DNA from: Mermis nigrescens
Taxonomy: Eukaryota > Nematoda > Enoplea > Mermithida > Mermithidae
Assembly: GCA_036768485.1 (NCBI GenBank)
Contig: JAVLUZ010000417.1
Location: forward strand, 372,001 to 436,000
Reading direction: 5' to 3'
Length of the DNA stretch: 64,000 bases
The notes beneath the pieces were generated by a model that saw only the letters and a list, made by a program, of their open reading frames with translations, searched no databases and had not been told where the DNA came from. Below are positions 25,601 to 36,687 of this stretch, one piece after another; positions within the stretch are counted from its first letter, which is position 1, and each line of letters starts with the position of its first letter. Position numbers and translations under genes: made by a program.

Positions 25601-28600
25601 GGATCACAGATCGAGAAATATTGCGTTAAGAGAGAAAAAAATTTACGCTTTGAGATATTGTAACCCTCTACATTATAAAATCAATTGTACTGCACAGAAA
25701 CCAAAATTGAGTTGGATAAGCTGAAAACAAGCAAAGAGTAAAAAACCCGTATACTTTACATTTTTGTGCAATAACCATCGAGTGTAAAGAAATTTTAAGG
25801 TCATATTCGTAATCTACAGCTCGGGGGCGACATTAAAAAAATTAGCTCTCCGCAAATTATTTGATTTTTTAGTTTACTTTTTACACACTCATTGCTTACT
25901 CGGTATTGAGTGTAAACAAAAACAAAAAATGGTACATCGAGTTTTTTAATTATCTGTCGTTTAAGAAAAACCGCACCTGCCAGGTGTGTGCCGTTGTTGC
26001 TCTGAGGGGGCACAAAATTCGCACTTGCTGTGATAAACGTATAAGAAAAAAGAGGGCCAAGTATATTATAGGTAGCGCTATCGCGCTACCTATGATTATA
26101 TTATCTAAATTTTTCAAAATAATTTACTAATTATTTGCTAATGCTGCTTATTTTCTGTTTTTTAACCCCGAAGCGGACGCTGATGCGATGCATAATTTTT
26201 TAAATCAAGTTTACTTCGTTAAATTTTCGTGAATTGTGTAATATTCAGTGGGATGGTAACACCAGAAGTACTTATCGGTTAAAATTAGACATAATTTATA
26301 CAAAATGTTACATAATGTACTTTCTTGAACGCAAAATAGAAAAAGCAGAATATCCAGTTAAAATCAAAATGCTTTAGTTTCTAAAAATATGTATAATTTA
26401 GCAATAGCCGATGTACCGATCATACTACCTACGTATGTTCCGACCCGAGCCCGGCTGATGCAGAATATACTCTGGTTCTGGCCTCAGTAATGTACATAGT
26501 AGTAGATAAAAAACATGATGACCATACGTAGGACAAAATCCCTAAAAAAATTTCCGAAAATTCAATTCTGGGATCTTCAGGATTTGTATAGGTCCTTCGG
26601 ATTATCTATGAATTCAAAGATACTTTTTGCTATTTTTGGCCAAACGTAGGTCATTACCCCCTCCCCCTAAAGCCAGACTCCCGCGCCCATATGTGATAAT
26701 GACCTATAATACCCGTGTCGATGTGTTTTAATGTCATGAGGTGAGCTGAGAACCGAATGGAAAAAACTGAGAAGGCTTGAGAAAAAATTATTTGAACTTT
26801 TGCTTAAATTATTAAGTGGTCTGCTGGCTTGTAGACATATAACTATGCACGTGTGCTCGTGATTTTTTGTTTTCAAAGCTGACTACAAACATTATGAAGA
26901 TGCTTATTACAGCTGTACCGGGACCGCCTTTTTTACTAGGACCGGGGCCTAAAAACATACTTTATACGTATGTGGTCATGACTTCCTCATGCTGGCATTT
27001 GTTTTGTAAAATAATCCAGCTCATATTCGTAATATATACCACAAGAGTGTGATGAGAAATAATAAAATACTAATAATAATGATAATGTAATTAATGAATA
27101 AAAATAATTACAATTATGATGCTTAGCGCCTGCGCTTAAGATAAGATCGTAATATTTAGTTATAAAATTTTGTCTTTCTCACCACAAGAGTGTGTTGAGA
27201 AATAATAATATACTAATAATGATAATAATATAATAATAAATAAAAATAATTATAATTATGATGCGCCTTCGTTTAAGAAAAGATCATAATATTCAGTTGA
27301 AAAACTTTGTCGTTCTCATCATGAATAAAAGCTGTTTATGACTACATTGCACCTCTCTACACTTGGGTTTTTTAGCTTTTTAACTAAGTCCTAAAATCAA
27401 ACCAACATATTCAAGAATTTAATTTTATGCAAACTTGCATGAATGGGAACAATTTTCAATTCGGGTTTTGCAATACCCAGCGGTTTGTTCAGGGGTAAAT
27501 AATGTACCGTATCTGCTCGTGTATAAGCGCCACTTTTTTCAAAATTTCAGGCCAAAAAAGCATACAGGTGCTTATACACAGGAACATGCGTTTTATCATC
27601 GTGTATAAGTAGCGTCCGAGATAGAACAGTATTTTGAGAAGTAAGCAGGGCACATACATACCTGCATACCATTGAAGAATAAATTGACCACTAAAAGATA
27701 AGTATACCTAAACCTCTGTGTTCAATTTATTCTACCAAACGCTTTTAGGTCAATTGATCCACCAATTCTAACAGTGCTGCTTATTGGCTGTTTCTTGCGA
27801 AAATTGTGGAAAATCTTACTTTACATTTAGGTAGTGGTTTTGAGTGGTTTCAGATTACATTATGTTTATTAAGTGACAGATTACTGTAGGAGCAGGTGTG
27901 TGAAATAAAATATACAACATTTGAAAGGAAATTCAATTCTCTTCCTCATAGGGGCACAATTATTTTACAATGTTAAAGCTATATAAACCTGCATTTCTAA
28001 ATGTAATAAATTTTTGAAAATCGGTGAAAATGCAGTGTGTGCGACGCGCACAAATAACTACAGTATATGGTAAGTGAGTTAAAAATAAGTCAAAACTCCC
28101 TTGTAACAGATTTAAGTTCCTACATGGTGCTTATACAAGGAGAAAACCTTTTCCCATTTTCCTACCCCCCAAAAAGCAGGGGGTGCTTATACACGGGTGG
28201 TGCTTATACTTGGGTAAATACGGTAAGATTAAGGCAAGAAGCGGACAACAGTCAAGATTGAAAATGATTGAAATCGGCCAGAACCTGAGAATTAATACGG
28301 CATTTAAACCTTTCTACTCATTTTTAATTTCATTTCAGCTCGAAAAATCTCTTCGACCTCCAGCGCAGGCTATTTACTATGCAAATACAACTGTGACTGC
28401 AAGTTATGACTCGACATAATTCAACAGTGATTGTTGTTAGGTGCAAATTGATTGGCTTGATCTGTTGAACTTAATATAAATTTCATCAGTTTCATATCAA
28501 AAGAATTAAATGATCTCAGTACGTTGACTTCTGTAGCGCAATAAAAGTGTGACTGATGGAAATATCTTAGTTTCGGCTCATTACGTAAGTGTTGAGCTTA

Positions 28601-29014
28601 CTTATTTCAATCGATCAATGCAGCAATTTACATCTAACAAAAACACTAAAATTTTTAGGCCCTGAGACTAGCCTGGCCCCGTTCCAAGGCCGGGGCCTAG
28701 GCCCAGGTGCCGGGACCAGGCCCCGGTACAGTCTAATGCTTACATCGGCCCCGTGATGCACGGTCTGAAATGTTAATGATTTTACCGTGGTTTTTTCAGT
28801 TGGACGCAAAATAGTTAAAGGTTGTTTTGATAGCTCAGCGGTAAGAGCTGCTAGAAATTTGCCGATGAAATGCCATTCAATGTGGATATTGGACATACGA
28901 ACCATTACGTGCTATTGCAATGACACGCATTTATGTAATGGATACAAACGAGAAACATTTAATTTCATCGCGCTCATTATTTGTTGCTTTGCGTCATGTA
29001 TTTATTCTAATTAA
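22605..29014 (+). CDS. Ly6/three-finger protein, probably GPI-anchored (5' incomplete)
   Basis: Exons 22605-22697 and 28800-29014 join in phase (one base, then two) into a single domain with exactly ten cysteines in Ly6/CD59 spacing. It opens LLCYQCES and closes TCYCNDTHLCNG, with the conserved Asn after the last Cys. The C terminus is a hydrophobic stretch (FNFIALIICCFASCIYS) with nothing polar after it, as expected for GPI anchoring to the outer cell surface. Such proteins modulate receptors or act in cell adhesion; a specific role cannot be read from sequence. The signal-peptide exon is missing. The 6.1-kb intron holds a satellite element and a hAT-like element. Confidence 0.85.
22995..26100 (+). 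mobile_element. Composite element: foldback plus tandem array, copy X
   Basis: An inverted pair (about 22995-23170 against 23465-23625, both with 'gcgcagaagccataggaatg' on one strand or the other) is followed by a tandem array and a right end. The right end contains the hairpin GGTAGCGC-TATC-GCGCTACC near 26070-26094. The same order recurs at 50285-52980, and a right-end fragment lies reversed at 49083-49573. It lies in the Ly6 intron. No protein is encoded. Class unknown; the right-end hairpin invites comparison with Helitron-like elements, but no CTRR end is evident. Confidence 0.7.
23685..25860 (+). repeat. Tandem array, about 4.5 units of roughly 450-480 bp
   Basis: The unit start 'gtagctgaagaaatttc' recurs near 23685, 24148, 24599, 25076 and 25552. 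Each unit repeats TTTACACT/AGTGTAAA motifs many times. Units are similar but not identical, so the array is not recent or has been homogenised unevenly. Confidence 0.85.
26101..26907. other. Ly6 intron, no feature recognised
   Basis: AT-rich sequence with a weak repeat piece around 26560-26700 ('ttttggccaaacgtaggtca'). I see no exon. Confidence 0.4.
27040..27315 (+). repeat. Tandem duplication, two units of about 138 bp
   Basis: 'ccacaagagtgtg' followed by an AAT-rich tract and 'aattatgatgc' appears twice in direct order. It lies inside the hAT-like element. Confidence 0.7.
27504..28226. mobile_element. Nested inverted-repeat element, about 720 bp
   Basis: The left end TACCGTATCTGCTCGTGTATAA and the right end ATACTTGGGTAAATACGGTA are inverted relatives. 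Extra GTGCTTATACA motifs point inward near both ends. It lies inside the 1.83-kb hAT-like element. I see no clear target duplication. Confidence 0.6.
28800..29014 (+). CDS. Ly6 terminal exon with last five cysteines and GPI tail
   Basis: The acceptor is 'ccgtggttttttcag'. The first two bases complete the codon started in the previous exon, then GGA CGC AAA ATA GTT reads to TAA at 29012-29014. The exon supplies Cys 6-10 (KGC, MKC, TCYC, LCN) and the hydrophobic C terminus. A D-arm-like string in this exon is coincidental (see rejected). A variant ATTAAA signal lies about 72 bases downstream at 29086-29091. Confidence 0.88.
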
Positions 29015-29229
29015 AACGTAAATCACGCACATCGTATTTAGTTCTTTTGCATTGTTTTGCGTAAAACTTTATGGCTAACGCATATATTAAATCAAAATAG
29101 TAACGAAAATGTCTGCTTTTCATAACCCATTAATTTACTTAAGTGGCGTAAACGTGATTATCCTTAACATGAGGTTTTGTGATAATTCATCGACGCAAAC
29201 AATAGATAACTCTGCTACATATGGACATA

Positions 29230-29950
29230 AGCATTGTGGCCATACATGGGCAGCAAGAAAATCATGAGGGTCCGATTGGGCCGAGTTGCCAAAAATAGCA
29301 CCAAAAATTCGGGGGTCCATCGATTTTTTAGGAGGGTTCAGACCAGATATGGGTGGCGACAAAATTATGGGGGGTCCGATGCGGCCAAATTGCCAAAAAT
29401 AACTAAAAGTTTAATTCTGAGGGTCGTTTAGGTTTCTGGGGGATGCGGGTCCGAGACCCCCACGTCCATGAGTAATCCAAACTCCAGACCATAGGTGCAC
29501 AGCATGGCCGATCTGGAGGAGGTCAAGAATTAAGCTTTTTTTGGGCCAAAATAATCTAAAAAACGGGTTTAATCGCTAAAATAGTCTTAAAACTGCGTTT
29601 CACTTTCTAGCCGATTTAATGCACTTTTGAAAAATATTCAATTTTCATCCGTTTTTCGCCTTCAATTTCCCGAGTAAATTTTCCATTTTTCCATTCTGGG
29701 GTCTAGAACATAAGTGGGCAGCACCCGAATTCAGGAGGTAATCATGGGATAAATCGCCAAAAATGTTACTAAATATAGAATTATGGAAGTCTACAGTAAT
29801 CCGCGGGGTATATTTCAACTTCTGTGGGTACAAATCCCCGCACCCATGTGTGGTAGACCCGCACATGCATGTTTGGTCTAGACCCCCACGCCTTTGCACG
29901 ATTGCGGCTACTCTGAATATAATGATACACATACTGCCTCAGCGGTTTTG
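29230..29950 (+). repeat. Dispersed repeat family B copies
   Basis: Two or three tandem or nested pieces carry motifs such as 'gtctacagtaatccgcgggg', 'cgccaaaaatgttactaaat' and 'gtgggcagcacccgaattc'. The same family recurs near 35640-36020, 43420-43690, 44505-44940, 47175-47660, 49570-49770, 60150-60310 and 60840-61110. Class unknown. Confidence 0.6.
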
Positions 29951-30079
29951 GCGGGGAAAAGTAAAATCCGGAAACGGAAACAATGGGTAAAAGCCAGAAA
30001 CGGAATAGGAAACAACGGGTAAAAGCCGGAAACGGAAACAGTGGGTAAAAGCCGGAAACGGAAACGAAACAAAGTGGCG

Positions 30080-33000
30080 GAACCGGGGTTCCCCAAGTAG
30101 TGCCCATCAGGGTCAACGCCCCCCAACCCCGTTTCCGCCAAATTTCTACAACTGAAGGAGGGTTTAGGGGCTCGGAAACGGGGTACCCCACTATTCATAT
30201 GAGAATCTGACCCCGGTTCCGACGGGGATTTCACTGCCCTAGGGGCAGTCTAAAATGGCGGAACCGGGGTTCCCCGAGTAGATCCGATCAGGGTCAACGC
30301 CTTTAACGCCATTTCCGCCAAACTTTCTCCAACTGAAGGGGGTTTAGGGGCTCGGAAAAGGAGTACCCCATTATTCATATGTGAATCTGACCCCGGTTCC
30401 GTCGGGGGTTTCTCCACCCTGGGGGCGGTCCAAAGTGGGGAAACCGGGGTTCCCAAGTAGGGCCCATCAGGGTCAACGCATCAACCCCGTTTCCGCCAAA
30501 ATTTCTACAACTGAAGGGGGTTTAGGGGCTCGGAAACGGGGTACCCCTTTATTCATACGTGAATCTTACCCCGGTTCCGTCGGGGGTTTCTCCGCCCTGG
30601 GGGCAATCCAAAGAGGCGGAACCGGGGTTCCCCGAGTAGATCCGATTAAGGTCAACGCCCCTAACCCCATCCCATTTCCGCCAAAATTTCCCCAACTGAA
30701 AGGGGTTTAGGGGCTCGGAAAAGGAGTACCCCATTATTCATATGTGAATCTGACCCCGGTTCCGTCGGGGGTTTCTCCACCCTGGGGGCAGTCCAAAGTA
30801 GGGAAACCGGGGTTCCACAAGTAGGGCCCATCAGGGTCAACGTCCCAACCCCGTTTCCGTCGAAATTTCTCAAACTGAAGGGGGTTTGGGGGCTCGCAAA
30901 AGGAGTACTCCATTATTCATATGTGAATCTGACCCCAGTTCCGTCGAAGGTTTCACCGCCCTGGGGGCAGTCTAAAGTGGCGAAACCGGGGTTCCCCAAG
31001 TGGGGCCCATCAGGGTCAACACCCCCCGTTTCCGCCAAATTTTCTCCAACTGAAGGGGGGTTCAGGGGCTCGAAAACGGGGTACCCCATTATTCGTATGC
31101 GAAGGTGACCCCGGTTCCGTCGGGGGTTTCTCCGCCCTGGGGGCAGTCCAAAGTGGCGGAAAAGGGGTTCCCCAAGTAGGGCCCACCAAGGTCAACGTAC
31201 CAACCCCGTTTCCACCGAAATTTCTCAAACTGAAGGGGGGTTTAGGGGCTCGGAAACGGGTTACCCTATTATTCATATGCGAAGGGGACCCCGGTTCCGT
31301 CGGGGGTTTCACCGCCCTGGGGTCAGTCTAAAGAGGCGGAACCGGGGTTCCCAAGTAGGGCCCATCAGAATCAACACCCCCAGCCCCGTTTCTGCCAAAT
31401 TTTCTCCAACTGAAGGGGGTTTAAGGGCTCGGAAACGGGGTACCCCATTATTCGTATGCGAAGGTGAACCCGGTTCAGTCAGGGGGTTTCTCCACCCTGG
31501 GGGCAGTCCAACGAGGCGGAATCGGGGTTCCCCAAGTAGAACCGATCAGGGTCAACGCCCCAACCCCGTTTCCACCAAAATTTCTCTAAGTGAAGGGGGG
31601 TTTAGGGCTCGGAAACGGGGTACGCATTTATTCATATGTGAATCTGACCCTGGTTCCGTCGGGGGTTTCACCGCCCCGGGGCAGTCTAAAGTGATGGAAC
31701 CGGAGTTCCCCAAGTAGGGCCCATCAGGGTCAACACCCCCCGCTTCTGCTAAATTCTCTCCAACTGAAGGGGGTTTAGGGGCTCGGAAACGGGGTACCCT
31801 ATTATTCGTATGCGAAGGTGACCCCGGTTCCATCGGGTGTTTCTCCGCCCTGCGGGAAGTCCACAGTGGCGGAACCGGGGTTCCCCAAGTAGGGCCCATC
31901 AGGATCAGCGCCCCCAACCCTGTTTCCGCCAAAATTTCTGCAACTGAAGGGGGGTTTAGGGGTTCGGAATAGGAGTACCCCATTATTCATATGTGAATCC
32001 AAGTAGGGATCATCAGGGTCAACGCCACCAACACCGTTTCCGCCAAAATTTCTATAACTGAAGGTGGGTGTAGGGCTCCGAAACGGGGTACCCCATTATA
32101 CAAATGAGTATCTGACCCCGGTTCCGTCGGGAGTTTCACCGCCCTGGGGGCAGTCCAGAGTGGCGGAACCGGCGTTCCCGAATGGGGCCCATCAGGGTCA
32201 ACGCCCCCAACCCCGTTTCCGCCAAATTTTCTACAACTGAAGGGGGTTTAGTGGCTCGGAAAAGGGATACCCCATTATTCATATGTGAATCTGACCCCGG
32301 TTCCGTCGGGGGTTTCTCCGCCCTGAGGGCAGTCCAAAGTGGTGGAACCGAGGTTCCCAAGTAGAGCCCATCAGGGTCAGCGCCCCCAACCCCGTTTCCG
32401 CCAAAACTTCTTCAACTGAAGAGGGGTTTAGGGGCTCGGAATCGGGGTACCTCATTATTCATATGTGAATCTGACCCCGGTTCCGTCATGGGTTTCTCCG
32501 CCCTGGGAGCGATTCATAGTTGCTGAAGCGAGGCTCCCCAGGTAGGGCCCATCAGGGTCAACACCCCAGCCCCGTTTCTACCAAATTTTCTTCAACTGAA
32601 GGGGGGTTTAAGGGCTCGGAAACGGGGTACCCCATTATTCGTATGCGAAGGTGACCCCGTTTCTGTCGGGGGTTTCTCCGCCCTCGGTGCAGTCCAAAGT
32701 GACGGAACCCGGTTCCCTAGTAGGGTCCATCAGGTTCAACGCCCCTAACCCCGTTTCCGCCAAAATTTCTACAACTGAAGGGGGGCTTAGGACTCGGAAT
32801 CGGGGTGATTTCATTATTCATATGTGAATCTGACCCCGGTTCCGTCATGGGTTTCTCCGCCCTGGGAGCGATTCATAGTTGCTGAAGCGAGGCTCCCCAG
32901 GTAGGGCCCATCAGGGTCAACACCCCAGCCCCGTTTCTACCAAATTTTCTTCAACTGAGGGGGTTTAAGGGCTCGGAAACGGGGTACCGCATTATTCTGT

Positions 33001-33603
33001 ATGCGAAGGTGACCCCGTTTCTGTCGGGGGTTTCTCCGCCCTCGGTGCAGTCCAAAGTGACGGAACCCGGGTTCCCCTAGTAGGGTCCATCAGGTTCAAC
33101 GCCCCTAACCCCGTTTCCGCCAAAATTTCTACAACTGAAGGGTGGTTTAGGACTCGGACTCGGGGTACCTCATTATTCATATGTGAATCTGACCCCGGTT
33201 CCGTCATGGGTTTCTCCGCCCTGGGAGCGATTCATAGTTGCTGAAGCGAGGCTCCCAGGTAGGGCCCATCAAGGTCAACACCCCAGCCCCGTTTCTACCA
33301 AATTTTCTTCAACTGAAGGGGGTTTAAGGGCTCGGAAACGGGGTACCCCATTATTCGTGTGCGAAGGTGACCCCGTTTCTGTCGGGGGTTTCCGCCCTGG
33401 GTGCAGTCCAAAGTGACGGAACCCGGGTTCCCCTAGTAGGGTCCATCAGGTTCAACGCCCCTAACCCCGTTTCCGCCAAGATTTCTACAACTGAAGGGGG
33501 GTTTAGGGGCTCGGAAACGGGGTACTCCATTATTCATATGTGAATCTGACCCCGGTTCCGTCGTGGGTTTCTCCGCCTTGGTGGCAGTCCAAAGTGGCGG
33601 AAC
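30080..33603 (+). repeat. 180-bp satellite, about 19 units, forward
   Basis: The string 'gaccccggttccgtcggggg' recurs about every 178-182 bp (one larger step of about 290 bp near 31822-32112). Each unit carries 'aactgaagggggtttagggg', 'acggggtaccccattattca' and a CCCCGGTTCCG...CGGAACCGGGG inverted pair. A higher-order block of two units repeats near 32460-33300. Confidence 0.9.
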
Positions 33604-34614
33604 CGGGGTCAGATTCACATATGAATAATAGTGTTCCCTTTTCCGAAGCCCCTAAACCCCATTTCAGTTGGAGAAATTTTGGCTGAAACGGGGTTTGGGG
33701 CGTTGACCCTGATGTGCCCTACTTGGGAAACTCCGCTTCCGCCACTTTAAGCTGCCCCCCAGGGCGGAGAAACCCCCGACGGAACCGGGTTAACCTTCGC
33801 TTATGAATAATGGGGTACCCCGTTTCTGAGCCCCTAAACCCCCCTTCAGATGGGGGAATTTTGGCGGAAACGGGGTTGGGGGCGTTGACCCTGATGGGCC
33901 CTACTTGAGGAACCCTGGTTCCGCCACTTTGGACCGCCTCCAGGGCGGAGAAACCCCCGACGGAACCGATGTCACCTTCGCATAAGAATAATGGGATACC
34001 CCGTTTCCAAGCCCGTAAACCCCCTTCAGTTGGAGAAAATTTGACAGAAACGGGGCTGGGGATGTTGACCCTGCTGGGCCGCTCCCAGGGCGGAGAAACC
34101 CCTGACGGAACCGGGGTCAGATTCACATATGAATAATGGGGTACCCCGTTCCCGAGCCCCTAAACCCCCCCTTCAGTTGGAGAAATTTTGGCGGAAACGG
34201 AGTTGGGGGCTTTGACCCTGATGGGCTCTACTTGGGGAACCCCGGTTCCACCACTTTGGACCGCTCCCAGGGCGGAGAAACCCCTGACGGAACCGGGGTC
34301 AGATTCACATGTGAAAAATGAGGTACCCCGTTCCCGAGCCTCTAAACCCCCTTCAGTTGAAGAAATTTTGGCGGAAACGGGGTTGTGGGCGTTGACCCTG
34401 ATGGGCCCTACTCGGGGAACCCCGGTTCCGCCACTTTTGGACCACCCCCAGGGCGGAGAAACCCCCGACGGAACTGGGGTCTCCTTCGCATATGAATAAT
34501 GGGGTACCCTCTTTCCGAGCCCCTAAACCCCTTCAGTTGGAGAAATTTTGGTGGAAACGGGGTTGGAGGCGTTGACCCTGATGGGCCTACTTGGATAACT
34601 CCGATTCCGCCACT
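33604..34614 (-). repeat. 180-bp satellite, about 5.5 units, inverted
   Basis: The same unit continues in reverse orientation. The switch occurs exactly at the CGGAACCGGGG arm of the unit's own inverted pair, with 'cggaaccggggtcagattc' following directly. Confidence 0.9.
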
Positions 34615-34752
34615 TTAGTTCGTTTCCGTTTCCGGTTCTGGCTTTTACACATTGTTTCCTTTTCGGTTTCCGTTTCCGGCTTTTACCCGTTGTTTCCGTT
34701 TCCGTTTCTGGCCTTTACCCATTGTTTCCGTTTCCGGATTTTACCCACGCCC

Positions 34753-36532
34753 GAATTCGGCTGATATCAGGGAAAGAACCAGCTGAAAGCGATTTATTCC
34801 ATTCCCAAGGGATGCTCCTCACGGTTCGCAATGGCGCAGAGCCCACGACGACGGTTATTCTGAGGTTAAAATTGCCATGTTGATTTCCGAGGGGATTTCT
34901 GACCATGAATAGCGGTTCAAGGTTCCCAGATCAGTGCTTCGGAACGGTAGATTTGAGAAGTGGCAGCCTTTATTGTCCTATATATTGGCCAAATAAAGAA
35001 TGGCGTACTACCGTTTTCAATTATTTTTGGCCATCGTGGTGCTTTCTCAATTTTTTCCGACGGCATTTATTGAGTTTCTTGGCAACCTGTCTACTAGACC
35101 TATTTTTGCGTCAGAATCAGGTGAAATGAACATTCAATGGCTCCTGCAAAGATTTCTTGACAGAAACTTAGCGCTGTCAGTGCAGATATTTACTTTTTTA
35201 ACGGAAAAGTTCAGTCACGCATGACGTTTAGCGCCAAATTTTTCAGGAGTGCAAAAAATTGTTTTTAGGAAACTGGCGTTTTAGCGCCTAAATTTTGCGG
35301 GATCAAAAATTTTTTAAAGGTTTCTATATTTCACATCGAGCTTCATTTATTAACAGATCGTGAACAACATATTTGGAATTTAATTTAGGGGGATCCAGTC
35401 AGTGAGACCATCCTCGTCTTTATCCCAGCCATTTGCCTAAATTTTTCAAATTTCCTTGCACTTCACTCCAAATTTTCGCTCACCTCAATAAATTTCATTA
35501 GCATAGGCTTTTTACGAAACAAATATTCTTAAATTTGAAATTTATACGGGAATAATCTAGCATAGATAATTCTGAATAAAATTAACTTCAAATACCTACC
35601 GCTGCAACGTTTTAATAAGAAAGACTGGGATATCATCATAGATTGGCAGCAGCCTATTCTGGAAGGGCGTCCGATGAGGCTAAATCGCCAAAAATAGTAC
35701 CTACCAGCAATTCAATTCTGGGCTCTATCACTTTGGTGCTTTGTTGGATTCTCGGGGGAGGGATCCTGCCTGACCCCCTTCTCCCCAGAATGGAAAAATA
35801 GGGAATTTTTTGGGGGAAAAATGAGGCAAAATGAAGGCCAACAATGGATGAAAAATGAAAATTTTCTTCAAAAGTTCCCTAAATTGACCAGAAACTGTGA
35901 CGTAGTTTTAACACTATTTTAGCGCTTATATCAGTTTTTGAGCTCATTTTGGCTTAAAGAAGTCAATTCTTGATCCCTAGATCGGCTTACTCCCCCCTGA
36001 TCGGCCATGCTGTGCACCTGTGGTCCAGTCCCATGCCCATGCGTGGGTATCACCTACATAAATCCCATTACTTAGAGGATTATAGGCTCCTCGAAAAACT
36101 CGTCTTATGCTAGCATAGACATCTCAGAATCAAAATTTTCCGAGAAAACAAGGCAAATAAGCTTGCACTAAATTTCATAGATCAAAAGCAAAATATAGTG
36201 AAATGATTTCTAAGTTCGAAAAGTAAAAAAATTTCAATCTGTTCTTTTACATATTGTTTTTTAGCTACATAAGGCGACCTTTTTTCCATCCAAAACTGGG
36301 AAAAGAGTATTTTTTTATTGTCCTTCAAAATTTATAATTTCGTCAACATCTTGCTTTTGCCATTTTTATCATTTTTAAACTATATTCGCTAACCTTTTTC
36401 GATTTTGAGCCAGCTGAACAAAAACTGCTAACAATCCGACATATACCGGCTTAGTACTAATGAAATTTTAGGGATTTTATTGTAATAAATCATTCTCCTG
36501 ACAATGTTATTTTAAACTTAAAAATTTGACGA
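34753..36532. other. Intergenic stretch left of the MADF gene
   Basis: A family B copy covers about 35640-36050. The AT-rich remainder shows no exon I can support. The 3' end of the MADF gene (minus strand) lies at 36533. Confidence 0.4.
36476..36481 (-). promoter_or_regulatory. Likely polyadenylation signal of the MADF gene
   Basis: AATAAA on the minus strand, 52 bases after the stop codon. Confidence 0.5.
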
Positions 36533-36687
36533 TCATATCTTGAATTTTTCATTCTTTTCGAAACTTCTCAATCTAGCGCGTATTTCCAATTTCTTGTCGG
36601 CATCAAGAAGTGCTTGTTGAATTTTAACCTTTATCTCTGACTTGATAATAGCTGGATATCTTCCCAATGTAATGCCTAATGACCTTC
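36533..36687 (-). CDS. MADF gene exon 4: BESS-like C terminus
   Basis: The acceptor is 'gatagtgcattatag' with a T-rich tract 20 bases upstream. GA completes the Gly codon left by exon 3, and the frame runs 50 residues to TGA. The helical, Lys/Glu-rich sequence matches the C-terminal region of MADF-BESS proteins. It contains no ATG near its 5' end. Confidence 0.78.

Larger units (their letters stand above)
26908..28735. mobile_element. hAT-like non-autonomous transposon, 1.83 kb
   Basis: The left end TACAGCTGTACCGGGACC and the right end GGCCCCGGTACAGTCTA are inverted relatives. The 8-bp flanks ATGCTTAT (26900-26907) and ATGCTTAC (28736-28743) match at 7 of 8 positions and fit nTnnnnAn. Subterminal GGCCCCGG/CCGGGACC motifs are present. 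The right end stops 56 bp before the acceptor of the second Ly6 exon. No transposase was seen. Confidence 0.78.
29953..34752. mobile_element. GC-rich satellite-carrying inverted-repeat element, 4.8 kb
   Basis: Both ends carry a short minisatellite built on GGAAACGGAAACAATGGGTA in opposite orientation (29953-30080 and 34615-34752). Between them is a long array of about 180-bp GC-rich units. No protein-coding gene is credible here; open frames persist because 180 is a multiple of three. I found no clear target duplication. Confidence 0.75.

Noticed and set aside
26070..26094. Hairpin GGTAGCGCTATCGCGCTACC as proof of a Helitron
   Set aside because: A CTRR end and AT target site were not seen, so only a resemblance can be claimed.
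28828..28850. String GATAGCTCAGCGGTAAGAGC, like a tRNA D-arm (A box)
   Set aside because: No acceptor stem, anticodon arm or T-arm follows, and it lies in frame inside the Ly6 exon.
29781..34499. Many 60-146 residue Pro/Gly-rich frames resembling a repetitive protein
   Set aside because: They follow the 180-bp satellite period, occur on both strands, and break at frame-changing indels between units.
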